From assembly GCA_023336205.1 (NCBI GenBank), contig JALQCR010000016.1, positions 62,001 through 126,000 of the forward strand: 64,000 bases of DNA, given 5' to 3'. The position numbers were made by a program, and so were the translations under genes. The DNA is from Pseudanabaena sp. Salubria-1. GTDB taxonomy: Bacteria; Cyanobacteriota; Cyanobacteriia; Pseudanabaenales; Pseudanabaenaceae. Positions 8,853-17,277 of this stretch are shown here, one piece after another (the stretch's first letter is position 1; every line of letters starts with the position of its first letter). Below the pieces are notes generated by a model. The model was given only the letters and a program-made list of their open reading frames with translations, was not told the DNA's origin and searched no databases.

Positions 8853-9560
8853 ATGCTGAAACTTTACTATGCTCGTCCTTCGGCATATGCTCGCCCCGTA
8901 TGGTTAGCGCTACTAGAAAAGCAACTTACTTTTGAATTGATTCCAGTGGATTTAAGTGGCAAACAATTCGAGCCTGAATTTGTTGCCCTTAATCCTTTTA
9001 GCCATGTCCCAGTTTTAGTTGATGGTGATTTTCGGGTGATTGAATCGTTAGCGATTTTGGATTATCTGGAAGCGAAGTATCCCACCCCATCATTACTTCC
9101 TACCGATGCGATCGCTTTAGCAAAGGCTAGGATGGCACAACTGGTTGCGCTCAATGAGTTACTGCCTGCGGTCATTAAGCTGATCATTAATGAAGCTCAA
9201 ACTGAAAAATCAGCAGACTGGGAGTTTGCTCGGCTACGCGCAATCAATACCTTAAATTTTTTAGAGAACTTATTGGGAGATTCTCTCTACTTTGCTGGTG
9301 AACAACTCACAATGGCAGAGATTGTGGCTGGAACATTTGTTTATAGAATGCCTTCTCTGGGAATTCCTTTAACCGATTATCCAAAATTGCAAGTTTGGTC
9401 GGATCGATTATTATTGCGTTCTGCTTGGCAGCAGATTGAGCTAAGTTTAGAAGAATGGAGTAATTTTAAACGACATATGAAAGTAATTCCAAAAATCTGG
9501 GAGCGTCGCCGTCGTCAACGAATTAATTCTCTGTCTGAGCAAAGATTACAAGCAATTTAA
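8853..9560 (+). CDS. Glutathione S-transferase family protein
   Basis: 235 residues. The N-terminal thioredoxin-like domain (residues 1-78) has LYYARPSAYARPVWLALLEK, cis-Pro context FSHVPVLVDG and the glutathione-binding VIESLAILDYLE. The helical C-terminal domain follows. Likely conjugates or reduces electrophilic compounds in the cytoplasm. It is followed after 7 bases by a small monooxygenase-fold gene, forming a two-gene operon that the shared palindrome suggests is controlled by the TetR protein. Confidence 0.9.
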   Translation: MLKLYYARPSAYARPVWLALLEKQLTFELIPVDLSGKQFEPEFVALNPFSHVPVLVDGDFRVIESLAILDYLEAKYPTPSLLPTDAIALAKARMAQLVALNELLPAVIKLIINEAQTEKSADWEFARLRAINTLNFLENLLGDSLYFAGEQLTMAEIVAGTFVYRMPSLGIPLTDYPKLQVWSDRLLLRSAWQQIELSLEEWSNFKRHMKVIPKIWERRRRQRINSLSEQRLQAI

Positions 9561-9567
9561 TCATTCT

Positions 9568-9849
9568 ATGCAATACGTTTTAATCATTCATGAGGTTGAG
9601 GCTTATCCAGCATGGAAAGCCATTTTTGACCAAGCCGCAGATATCAGAAAAAATGCTGGAGAAATCAGCTATCAGTTACTGCGCTACGACAATGACGCAA
9701 ATAACATCGTTCATTTCTCAGAGTGGGCTTCTCTCGATCAGGCACGACGCTTCTTTGAGTCCAACGAGTTAATAGAAATCAGAAAGAAAGCTGGCGTAAA
9801 AGCACCAAACTTTATCTACCTACATGAGATAGAACGCGGCGTACTATAG
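9568..9849 (+). CDS. Small dimeric alpha/beta-barrel (ABM-like) protein
   Basis: 93 residues starting MQYVLIIHEVEAYPAWKAIF. Length and pattern (an early beta strand, a helix with AWKAIFDQAADIRK, a VHFSEWASLDQARRFFES segment) fit the antibiotic-biosynthesis-monooxygenase/EthD type of ferredoxin-like fold. Such proteins are heme- or small-molecule-handling enzymes; the substrate is unknown. Seven bases after the GST gene, so co-transcription and a shared detoxification role are likely. Confidence 0.65.
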   Translation: MQYVLIIHEVEAYPAWKAIFDQAADIRKNAGEISYQLLRYDNDANNIVHFSEWASLDQARRFFESNELIEIRKKAGVKAPNFIYLHEIERGVL

Positions 9850-9856
9850 CTTATGG

Positions 9857-9952
9857 CGATTTCCGACCAAACGAACCATAATAAATTTTTGAAAGTATTG
9901 CGAAGCAATACTTTCAAAAATTTATTGGTTCGGGTTTGAGTGCAAACCGCTG
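9857..9952. repeat. Palindromic repeat, GATCAAAC family, copy 1
   Basis: A 21-bp perfect stem (9881-9901 with 9905-9925, loop GAA) built on GAAAGTATTGC, flanked by ACGAACC on one side and GGTTCGGGTTTGAGTGCAAA on the other. Related elements occur at 11530, 32019, 40299 and 57017. It may terminate the GST operon. Confidence 0.8.
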
Positions 9953-10031
9953 TAATTTTACGGGCGATCGCTACCAGTCACAAAAAATTTGGTATAGACT
10001 AGTGACTAGATGTTATCAAGGAGCAAAAACT

Positions 10032-10370
10032 ATGATTTTTAGAACTATTTCGCTAGTCGCGACTAGTCTCGTCTCAGCTACTTTATTTGCAGCGGCTGGT
10101 GCGATCGCCCAAATTACACCCGCGCCAACCCTATCGGAGCAAACCTTACGTGAAGCTCAACAACAAGAAAGAAGCTCGCTTAGTGTCGGTGGCAGTAACC
10201 TCAACTTATTGCAACTAATTAATAATATCAACCTCGCTGGTGGCAAGTCTCCAGAGCAGTTTCGCGCTAGTCAAGCCGAATCCTTTGACGAGGCTGTGAC
10301 TAATTTTAGATCGCAACAACGCCGCGAAGTGAAGATTGAGATTCCCACAGCAAATACGCCAGCCAATTAA
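10032..10370 (+). CDS. Small secreted hypothetical protein
   Basis: 112 residues with an N-terminal signal peptide (MIFRTISLVATSLVSATLFA, cleavage near AIAQ). The mature part is Gln- and Ser-rich with SVGGSNLNLLQLINNINLAG, and contains no family motif I recognise. The ATG at 10032 follows AAGGAG at 8 bases, which decides the start over an upstream in-frame TTG. It is probably periplasmic. Its 3' end faces the TPR gene and is separated from it by a perfect hairpin. Confidence 0.7.
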   Translation: MIFRTISLVATSLVSATLFAAAGAIAQITPAPTLSEQTLREAQQQERSSLSVGGSNLNLLQLINNINLAGGKSPEQFRASQAESFDEAVTNFRSQQRREVKIEIPTANTPAN

Positions 10371-10386
10371 TAATCAAAAAAATAAT

Positions 10387-10479
10387 GGCTCTCGAAAAGT
10401 TTTTGACGTTGAAATAAAGAAGAGCTAGCACTTAGTGCTAGCTCTTCTTTATTTCAACGTCAAAAACTTTTCGAGAGCC
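10387..10479. terminator. Perfect 45-bp inverted repeat between convergent genes
   Basis: Arms 10387-10431 and 10435-10479 pair perfectly around a TTA loop. The right arm includes the last codons and stop of the TPR gene, so the left arm is an inverted copy of a gene end. In RNA it would form a very strong hairpin from either strand, consistent with bidirectional termination. Confidence 0.8.
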
Positions 10480-11243
10480 GTGACCAATGAGGGGGGCCAA
10501 CGACGAATATTTCTTACCCAATTGATATCTCGATAGCGTGGATCGAGATTGTCCACAGAGACCCAATTGCTCTCAGCTTCACCTTGCTTTTTATTTGCCC
10601 AAAGCGCCGCCGTCAGAGCAGCTCTCACATCTGTAAAATTTGGGTATTTGCGTAATATATTTTTCATCGCCTTAATTGCTTCATCGCTTTTACCGATCTC
10701 GTACAAAGCGATCGCATTATTACCAAAAGCCGTACTAAAGCGCGAATTAACATTCATCGCAATTTGATAATCTGCGATCGCTTCTTCCCATTTGCCTAAG
10801 CCAGCTTTGGCATTACCACGATTGTTATAAGCTGCTGCATCCTTAGGATCAATTGCTAACACGCGATCATAATCCGCGATCGCCTCTTCCCATTTGCCCA
10901 AGCTTTCCAAAGCTGCGCCACGATTAAGATAAGGATCGGGGAAATTAGGTGCAAGTTCTACCGATTTGTTATAGTCTGCAAGCGCTTCTTGAGGACGATT
11001 TTGGCTCATTTTTGAGTTGCCACGATTGCTCCAACCTGCGGCATTGTCTGGATAGAGGTTGATTAAATCTGTCCAATAGCCCTCTGCGGCTAAAAATTCA
11101 CCAGCATCAGTGGCGGTAAAAGCTTTTTTGACCAAGGCATCCAGTTGATTTGATTCGGCTTCGGTAATGTTGAGTTGAGCTTGCACTGGTGCAGGATTCA
11201 AAAGTAGACATAAGGCAAGAAAAAGTGCAAATAGCGATCGCAT
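10449..11243 (-). CDS. Exported TPR-repeat protein
   Basis: 264 residues with a signal peptide (MRSLFALFLALCLLLNPAPV, cleavage near VQAQ). At least four tetratricopeptide repeats occupy residues 60-210, with recurring A-x-NRG and EEAIADYxxAL patterns. A conserved C-terminal tail (DPRYRDINWVRNIRRWPP) suggests a distinct cyanobacterial family of thylakoid- or periplasm-side TPR proteins, some linked to photosystem assembly; the function here is not shown. The last residues and stop lie inside the 45-bp inverted repeat. Confidence 0.85.
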   Translation of the reverse strand: MRSLFALFLALCLLLNPAPVQAQLNITEAESNQLDALVKKAFTATDAGEFLAAEGYWTDLINLYPDNAAGWSNRGNSKMSQNRPQEALADYNKSVELAPNFPDPYLNRGAALESLGKWEEAIADYDRVLAIDPKDAAAYNNRGNAKAGLGKWEEAIADYQIAMNVNSRFSTAFGNNAIALYEIGKSDEAIKAMKNILRKYPNFTDVRAALTAALWANKKQGEAESNWVSVDNLDPRYRDINWVRNIRRWPPSLVTALEKFLTLK

Positions 11244-11339
11244 GAGTATTGAATCCTTGCCAAAAGTAGAGATAATTTTTGTCCTAATATATCAGGCTGA
11301 GAGATGAATTGTGTCTTGCTGCTTAACAAAGCAGTAATT

Positions 11340-11480
11340 CTCATTATAAAAATCGGTTTTTTGAAAGCCCACCATAGGTGGGCTTTCAAAAAACCGATTT
11401 TGGTGTTTTTGGGGGCGGGGGGGGGGGGGGGCCCCCCAGCGCCGTAGGCGCTGAAACACCAAAATCATTTTCATAATGAT
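11340..11480. repeat. Stacked hairpins with a G15 run
   Basis: A hairpin on AAAAATCGGTTTTTTGAAAG and its complement (about 11349-11401) is followed by TGGTGTTTTTGGGGGC, a run of 15 G (11417-11431), six C, and the hairpin CAGCGCC-GTA-GGCGCTG ending with AAACACCAAAAT. The outer arms GGTGTTT and AAACACC pair across the G run. No gene is seen. The G run is prone to length error. Confidence 0.75.
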
Positions 11481-11529
11481 TTTGCATTTAACAATGCCCG
11501 AAAGCGGGACTAAGTAACAAAGCAAAATT

Positions 11530-11634
11530 ACAGTGATCGCTGATCAAACGAACCATAAGAAATTTTTTGAAAGAGTTGCAAAGCAACACCTTTCAAAAAA
11601 TTCTTGGTTTGGGTTTGAGCATAAAGCGCTGTAA
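11530..11634. repeat. Palindromic repeat, GATCAAAC family, copy 2
   Basis: Same design as 9857-9952: CTGATCAAACGAACC, a stem on GAAAG-GTTGCAAAGCAAC-CTTTC, then TTGGTTTGGGTTTGAGC and AAAGCGCTGTA. No gene. Confidence 0.8.
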
Positions 11635-12062
11635 ATATAAAACCCAAAAATCTGCATCAACTAGGCAGCGTTTGGTGCAGATTATGTCTCTGTTTTTTGA
11701 GAAAACCAACTCTGTAAGACAAGCTTACAGCAAATACCGATCAAACCCGCCACAAAAGGAGCTAACTAAAAGGGTCGAAGCAGAGCCCACAATGATGAAA
11801 CCAATTAAGAGCATCTTCATCAGTAATAGAATTAATAGCCATAGTAATTGCGTCGTCAAGAGCCGAAATTGTGCGAGCTTTAGCCGAGCGAATAATCTCT
11901 TTTAATTTTGACCAACATAACTCGATTGGCGATAAATCAGGAGAATAGGGAGGGATGAACTTAACCTGAGCACCAACGGATTCAATTAGGGTTTTAGCCA
12001 TTGCAGCGTAATGTACAGGCAAATTATCCATAGCGACAATTGCCCCAACCCATAACCGAGGC

Positions 12063-13305
12063 GGGTCTTCTGGGTTTAAGGGGATAAGTAAATCTAATGA
12101 GAAAGACAAGCTAATAATCTAGAACGAAAATTTAAAAAATTTAAAAAACCATAAGCCTGTCGTTTAATTAATTTAATACGATTATTAAGTCCCTCCATCA
12201 CACCACTAGATGTACGATTTAAAAAGTAGTTACAAATATTATCAAGATGATTACGAATGGTTTCCAAAACTGCGCCATAAACAGCTTTAGCTTTTTGAAG
12301 CCATTCTTTTAATTGTTTCTGACCCTCTTCAGGAGTTTTACAAGTCTCAAAAATACTTCTAAAGTCTTCTTTGAGATTATAAGCTAGTCGCAAGCGTTTA
12401 GAACATTTCAAGACATTTTCTAACTTCACTTTTTCTTCTTCTGTTAAGTCTACCTTGTTCTTTAGTAGAATAAATCGACTACCTTTAATCTTGATTTTAG
12501 CTTTTTGACGCAGTTGATTTAACTCTTTGATTAGTGGCTGCATAACATGAAATCTGTCGATGACAATTTTCGCATTTGGAAATACTTCTTTGACAACTTT
12601 GGGAAAGCCTCCCCACATATCAATGCTAACCTCCTCTACTTTTTCCCTTATCTCAATCGGTTGCTGCTTCAGGACTTCAATGATGTCATCTTGTTTATGA
12701 CTATCAATTACTTCTAGTAATGCTCCTGCGTCAATACTTGATACGACTGTCACAAAGTCTTTATGTCCTTTGCGTTTACTCACTTCATCAATACTCACTC
12801 GTTTTACTTCTTTCCAATCATCTTTTTTTTAGAAAATTGGTGATTGAAAATCCCTTGTATTTGATCCCAACTCAAATATTCATCTCGACTTACTTGCTCC
12901 ACACTCGCACTTTGTACTCGTTGATAAACATACTCCTCATACCTTTGTGTGTATCGTCTTTCCCAGTCTACAAAGGGTAACTTTTCCGTAAAATGTCTTT
13001 GACAATGTTGACAATAAAATTGGCGGCGCGGCGTATTTAAATAAACTATTTTCCCAAATACTGACAAATCTCGAATCAATATCGGTCGATTTTGTTTTAA
13101 TTTTCCACCATGCGTATTACAATGCGGACAAGTAATTTCATCCTGTAAAAATCTCAACTTTAGGGTGATTTTATTTTCTTCTTCCGTAAAACTTTCAACG
13201 GTTGTGTTGGGTAAATTTAGCAACCTATCTAGATACAAGTCCATACCTGTCACCACTTATCTTTGTGCTTCATTATACATTAATCCCCTCAAACCCAGAA
13301 GAGCC
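12063..13305 (-). mobile_element. ISL3-family element
   Basis: 1243 bp. Ends GGGTCTTCTGGGTTTAAGGG and the complement of GGCTCTTCTGGGTTTGAGGG. Flanked by the 8-bp duplication ACCGAGGC (12055-12062, 13306-13313), the ISL3 hallmark. Only one full copy is in the window, but two 134-bp derivatives share its ends. Confidence 0.95.
12094..13256 (-). CDS. ISL3 transposase in two frames
   Basis: The N-terminal 150 residues (13256-12804) carry a zinc finger (CPHC...CQHC) and end in FSKKKMIGKK. The catalytic part (12798-12094) begins DDWKEVKRVSIDEVSKRKG and holds the ISL3 DDE residues in SIDE, VIDRFHVMQP and SGVMEGLNNRIK. The join is an A8 run (12823-12830 as T). One extra A links both parts into about 385 residues, the usual single-ORF length. 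It could be programmed slippage or a simple frameshift mutation. Confidence 0.85.
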
Positions 13306-13568
13306 ACCGAGGCAATAGTATTTTCTCAATGAAAACCAAAAAACTGGCGGTGTTGAGACTACCAGCAAAAGTCATCGCAGCAATCAACCCTTCATCACTC
13401 ATGGCTCCAATTAAAGTGATGTTTCTACCTTTGTTACCTGGACGGTCATCATATACCCTACATCCTCCTTGACATCTACCATAAAGCCTCGTCATCGCTA
13501 GATTTAGCCCTGTCTCGTCAATGAATACAAGGTTTTTGACATCTATCGTATCTAGCCAACGACGAAAC

Positions 13569-13970
13569 TCATAACGCAATTTTTTCACTCTTTCTGTCGC
13601 TTGTTCGCTGGCTACTAAAGTTTTTTTTACGCCCTAATTCTAAGCGCTTAAGCGTACGACTCAATCCTGATACGCTCACTTCTATTGTCTTTGTTTCATG
13701 TAGTTTTTCTTTGATCTCTCTGAGATATATGTCATTTTGCGCTTCAACAATTGTCTTTACTAATTCTTCATCTTTGCCTTTGATTTTCGACCGCCGATCT
13801 CCTCCTTGGGGTTTTGCTGCTATTTCATTTGTTTCTCGATACCGACGCAAAAAATCTCGAACAAATGACAAGCTTACTTTAAATCGTTTAGCTATGCCTC
13901 TCTGCGTATTTTCTTTGTTTTCCCAAGCACTTAATATCTTTTTTCGTAAATCTAGCGAATATGCTGCCAT
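13569..13970 (-). CDS. IS630 orfA, copy 2 (altered C-terminus)
   Basis: Identical to orfA of the other copies up to GRKK, but the run is A8 instead of A9, so translation continues as NFSSQRTSDRKSEKIAL to 133 residues. A single -1 slip no longer enters the catalytic frame. Together with the ISL3 insertion this copy is dead. Confidence 0.9.
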   Translation of the reverse strand: MAAYSLDLRKKILSAWENKENTQRGIAKRFKVSLSFVRDFLRRYRETNEIAAKPQGGDRRSKIKGKDEELVKTIVEAQNDIYLREIKEKLHETKTIEVSVSGLSRTLKRLELGRKKNFSSQRTSDRKSEKIAL

Positions 13971-14040
13971 ATGTAATCTTTCCTTGATAATACTTTTAGC
14001 TTATTAGACTTGTGGCGGGTTTGATCGGTATTTGCTGTAG

Positions 14041-14901
14041 TTAAGCGTTAGCTTTAATCTTAAGATGACCTAAAAGGCTTTGTAAAAATGCATTGCTCGG
14101 AGCTGAAGAATTAGAGCTTACCGATGAGCTTAACATTGACATTTCAAGTTCTTGTTTCTGTGATGGCACTGCTACAGCAATAAAGGGAACTTCTTCTACC
14201 AGTCCCATAGTCATTAATCGAAAAGCAACCTGTTGGAGCTTGTCAAGCGGCAATTTTAATTGCTTAGCAATATTCTGAATCGAGACATCTCCATTTGTAA
14301 ACTCCCACACCTGCGACTCTAGTTGATTCAGGCGTAATTGGGGTTTACCAGTAATTGTACTGACAATCCCTGACGATGCCTCTGGAAGCTTATCTAAAAG
14401 CATAGTCCAGTCTTTTAAAGCTCGTAAACCAGCTAAGGTTACTTCACTAGGTGGAGCCTTTAACCCCGTCAACTCCGTAATAGGAGCTAATACTTTAGCC
14501 TCAAACTGAAACTGTCCATCTAGCAACTCGAATAGTTTGCAAACCTGTTGTAATACCTGATGACTAAACAGCATTTTCAATTGTTCAGCTTCTAGTAATC
14601 CTTGTTCTTTTAGACATAGTCCTGCGGGTTGATCGATGGCACATACTTCTGTAATGCGCGATGCAACTCTAGAACTCACCCATCCCCTCTGTTGAATCAT
14701 CGACAACAACCCATGTCCATCAATCCTATCTCCCGCAGCAATAATATTTCCTTGTTTAAACCAAATGCGAAATATCTTGCCTGGATACGATGGATTTTGA
14801 GAGCGTTCCTGAATACTTAAACGACCTGTTTTATTCCCCTGTTCAAGTAGTCTAAAGATTTCTGGAAGAGAGAATTCGGATAGATATCCTGAAATAGCCA
14901 T
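14041..14901 (-). CDS. DUF4388 (PatA N-terminal-like) domain protein
   Basis: 286 residues. Residues 1-105 (MAISGYLSEFSLPEIFRLLE, KTGRLSI, RIWFKQGNIIAAG) form a DUF4388 domain, found in PatA-type regulators and in GTPase/roadblock operons. A winged-helix-like segment follows near residues 190-240 and a Ser-rich tail ends the protein. Last gene of a four-gene operon with a GTPase and a roadblock protein 76 bases upstream. The IS630 copy 2 end lies 3 bases beyond the stop, so any further downstream operon gene was displaced. Confidence 0.8.
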   Translation of the reverse strand: MAISGYLSEFSLPEIFRLLEQGNKTGRLSIQERSQNPSYPGKIFRIWFKQGNIIAAGDRIDGHGLLSMIQQRGWVSSRVASRITEVCAIDQPAGLCLKEQGLLEAEQLKMLFSHQVLQQVCKLFELLDGQFQFEAKVLAPITELTGLKAPPSEVTLAGLRALKDWTMLLDKLPEASSGIVSTITGKPQLRLNQLESQVWEFTNGDVSIQNIAKQLKLPLDKLQQVAFRLMTMGLVEEVPFIAVAVPSQKQELEMSMLSSSVSSNSSAPSNAFLQSLLGHLKIKANA

Positions 14902-14977
14902 GACTTAACTCCTTTGATTATGCAAAAAATCAGAATAAACGAAATAGAATGAAAGATAGTGAAAGAACTAAGAAGGT

Positions 14978-15526
14978 TTAGACCAAACAAACCTGCATGG
15001 AATGCTGAATCAAGGCAACAATGGCTTGAGCCACTGAAGCCTGTTCGTTAGCATTAACAGTTATGATCGGAGGACGGGTTTTAGGGTCGATGTACCCTAG
15101 TGCAAGCGCAATGTTGTCTGATTGCCAAGCATTGGGGCAGTCCGTATGAGTCAGACCGATAACCATTGGCAACTTTTGCCGTTGATTCATAAAGCTAGCA
15201 ATTCGACGAGCATAGCGAAACTCTGCTGGACGATGCGCTGCGACAAGCAATACATAGGCTTGGGCTTGCTTAATCAAAATCTCCCACATGAAGTCAAATC
15301 GGGATTGTCCAGGAGTTCCATATAAATGGAGGACCATTTCTGACCCAAACTGCAAGCGACCAAAATCAAAGGCAACAGTGGTTTTGGGTTTCAATTCTGC
15401 GGTTTCATCAGTTGCTTGACGATCAGTGTCAACAACTTCAATTTCACTGACAGTTCTGATAAAGGTAGACTTTCCAGCCCCTACTGGTCCAGTCACAACC
15501 AAACGCATAATTTCCATAATGTTCAA
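14978..15526 (-). CDS. Small Ras-like GTPase (MglA-like/COG2229 type)
   Basis: 182 residues. The P-loop is GPVGAGKST near the N-terminus; the switch II region reads LYGTPGQSRFDFMW (the usual DxxG Asp is Tyr-Gly here), and the G4 motif is GLTHTD in place of NKxD. Members act with roadblock proteins as polarity or signalling switches. ATG 15526 or one of two near internal Met could be used. It lies between the roadblock and DUF4388 genes, and GTPase plus roadblock pairing mirrors MglA/MglB. Confidence 0.85.
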   Translation of the reverse strand: MNIMEIMRLVVTGPVGAGKSTFIRTVSEIEVVDTDRQATDETAELKPKTTVAFDFGRLQFGSEMVLHLYGTPGQSRFDFMWEILIKQAQAYVLLVAAHRPAEFRYARRIASFMNQRQKLPMVIGLTHTDCPNAWQSDNIALALGYIDPKTRPPIITVNANEQASVAQAIVALIQHSMQVCLV

Positions 15527-15624
15527 GTGAATGACTGCAAAGTTTAATGCAGATAAATTACAAGGTATGATGCTCTATTTATATCTGCATTAATACCATT
15601 GGTTGCTCAGCATTGACTAAGCCA

Positions 15625-15996
15625 TTATTTTAAAATCTGTTTGATTTCTGAAACAATCCGCTTAATTTCCAGCATCAACATTCCCTGCTTTGCTTTTTGA
15701 TCAGCCAATACTAGAAGTACTGCATCTTCCCCACAGCTGATCAAAATACCGTAGCCCTTATCGCCTTCAACATAGATACGCTCAATGATACCTCTGGCTA
15801 ATTCTTGCCCAATTCTCTCTCCCAAAGACAGCATTGCAGCAGACATAGCCGATACTCGTTCTTCATCCATTGCACCTGGCAAAGTCGAAGCCAATGGTAA
15901 ACCATCGGGAGTGACAAGTGCAACACCTTGAACATCACTGGTTCCACTTACAAAGTTTTGTAAAACGAGGCTAAGCTTCTCGATATTAATTGCCAC
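15625..15996 (-). CDS. Roadblock/LC7 domain protein (MglB-like)
   Basis: 123 residues covering one complete roadblock/LC7 domain (VQGVALVTPDGLPLASTLPG, AAMLSLGERIGQELARG, GYGILISCGEDAVLLVLAD). Family members dimerise and act as GTPase-activating or scaffold proteins for small GTPases. Located 98 bases upstream of the GTPase gene on the same strand, so the two are likely partners. Confidence 0.9.
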   Translation of the reverse strand: MAINIEKLSLVLQNFVSGTSDVQGVALVTPDGLPLASTLPGAMDEERVSAMSAAMLSLGERIGQELARGIIERIYVEGDKGYGILISCGEDAVLLVLADQKAKQGMLMLEIKRIVSEIKQILK

Positions 15997-16091
15997 GATA
16001 GAATTCTCCTATAAATATAAATATTACGATTGACAATTGTTTCTGCTGAGTAGTTCAGAACTCAATTCAGAACAATTAGAGATATGAGTGA

Positions 16092-16568
16092 TTAGGCAAG
16101 GACTTCAAACTCAATAACATCATGAGAGCCGCCCCGCAGAACTGATTCTGTTTGCTTACCGCGAAGACGCTTGCCTGTGGCTTTTTCCAGTACTCCTTGA
16201 ATTGCTCCCAACGTGAATGTTAGTTTGCGAGGAGAACCTTGAGGCTCACCAGCAGAGCAGATGGTTTCGCGACTGTAAACCGAAATCACTTCTCCTGTTT
16301 CAACAATTTTGTCGATAATGCAAAGTCTGGTGCCATCTTTGCCCAATGCAGCCTGAAGCATTGGAATAATTTCCGCGTTAGCAAGACCTTTGCCCGCAAG
16401 ACCAAGCTGTTCGGCTACTTGCTTACCACGGTTACGACCAGCAGATATAAGAGCGATCGCAGCAGCTTTTTCCCCTAGAGCTTCTTCAGTACCCACAACT
16501 ACTGCTTTGAAGCAAACGATACTACTGAAATCACCAAGTTCATTACGCATTTGTGAAGTATTGGACAT
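16092..16568 (-). CDS. Conserved hypothetical protein, first gene of GTPase/roadblock operon
   Basis: 158 residues from ATG 16568 (MSNTSQMRNELGDFSSIVCF); an in-frame ATG at 16613 would add 15 unlikely residues. It has ALISAGRNRGKQVAEQLGL and ends in LRGGSHDVIEFEVLA, a pattern reminiscent of small-molecule-binding (V4R-like) sensors, but I cannot assign a family. Operon position suggests it supplies an input signal to the GTPase/roadblock switch; that is inference. Confidence 0.7.
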   Translation of the reverse strand: MSNTSQMRNELGDFSSIVCFKAVVVGTEEALGEKAAAIALISAGRNRGKQVAEQLGLAGKGLANAEIIPMLQAALGKDGTRLCIIDKIVETGEVISVYSRETICSAGEPQGSPRKLTFTLGAIQGVLEKATGKRLRGKQTESVLRGGSHDVIEFEVLA

Positions 16569-16824
16569 AGTAAAACCTAAATATTTACATTGATGTGTAG
16601 TGCATACCTTCATTTTGAAAGCATCAAAATTACTGCTTTAGTGATGCCACATGTACTCTATTCCCACCAGAAAGTATTCATCGGAAATGTTTATACAGTG
16701 CCCATATCCCCTATATAGAGTTAGACTCTATCCCCTGATAAGACTAGTTATTAGTAGTTTTTTCCTACGCCATCTATCATATGGGCTATAGCTAGCTACA
16801 ATGTCAAGAGGGACAAATAAAAGT

Positions 16825-16958
16825 GGCTCATCTGGGTTTGAGGGGTAAATGGTACAGTATCGATACAATTATTGGCGACATGGTAGGGCTGTAACTGTTG
16901 CTCCGAGAGGATTCTGATTACTATTAGCTGTGCTTATCCCCATGAACCCAGAAGAGCC
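16825..16958. mobile_element. 134-bp ISL3-type MITE, copy 2 (inverted)
   Basis: Inverse orientation of the element at 8653-8786, same length and almost identical sequence. Flanked by the 8-bp duplication ATAAAAGT (16817-16824, 16959-16966). Confidence 0.9.
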
Positions 16959-16966
16959 ATAAAAGT

Positions 16967-17248
16967 TGTTATTATAAAAACTTATCAATGTTTTTTCTAT
17001 AGAACTATTGGAATAATCGTGAGTAGCGATAAAAAATAGCGTCATTGTTTTGTAAGTACCTATGCAGAAAATTACCCAAACCCGTGGTTGTATCCCAGCG
17101 GGGTGCAACCTTACGGGTTTGGGATTGAATTCCATCTACTGAGGGCTGTGCGATTTAATAAAGTATCAAATATAAAACCAGAATTAGTGGGGCGGCTTCG
17201 CCGCCCCACTAATTCTGGGACATCTGGATTGGGTCTTTATTAAATCGC
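16967..17248. repeat. Intergenic region with nested palindromes
   Basis: At 17178-17218 a perfect 19-bp stem (CCAGAATTAGTGGGGCGGC, loop TTC) sits inside an outer pair GCGATTTAATAAAG (17150-17163) and CTTTATTAAATCGC (17235-17248). Upstream, near 17080-17125, is an imperfect stem with ACCCGTGGTTG and GGTGCAACCTTACGGGT. No gene is seen. The nested palindrome probably ends transcription of the MerR-type gene. Confidence 0.7.
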
Positions 17249-17277
17249 AAGACCCTTAGCTAAGCAAGTCAACTGTT

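Larger units (their letters stand above)
11762..13588 (-). pseudogene. IS630 orfB split by the ISL3 element
   Basis: The catalytic domain is divided: residues from the GTG at 13588 down to about 13314, and the remainder from 12062 to 11762. The split falls within FIEKILLPRLWVGAIVAMDN, between the first and second catalytic Asp, so this copy cannot make a transposase. Confidence 0.9.
11728..14037 (-). mobile_element. IS630-family element, copy 2, interrupted by ISL3
   Basis: Same ends as copy 1, flanked by TA at 11726-11727 and 14038-14039. Total length 2310 is 1059 bp of IS630 plus the 1243-bp ISL3 element plus its 8-bp duplication. Its slippage run is T8 (13621-13628), one shorter than in copies 1 and 3. 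The right end stops 3 bases from the stop codon of the DUF4388 gene. Confidence 0.95.
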
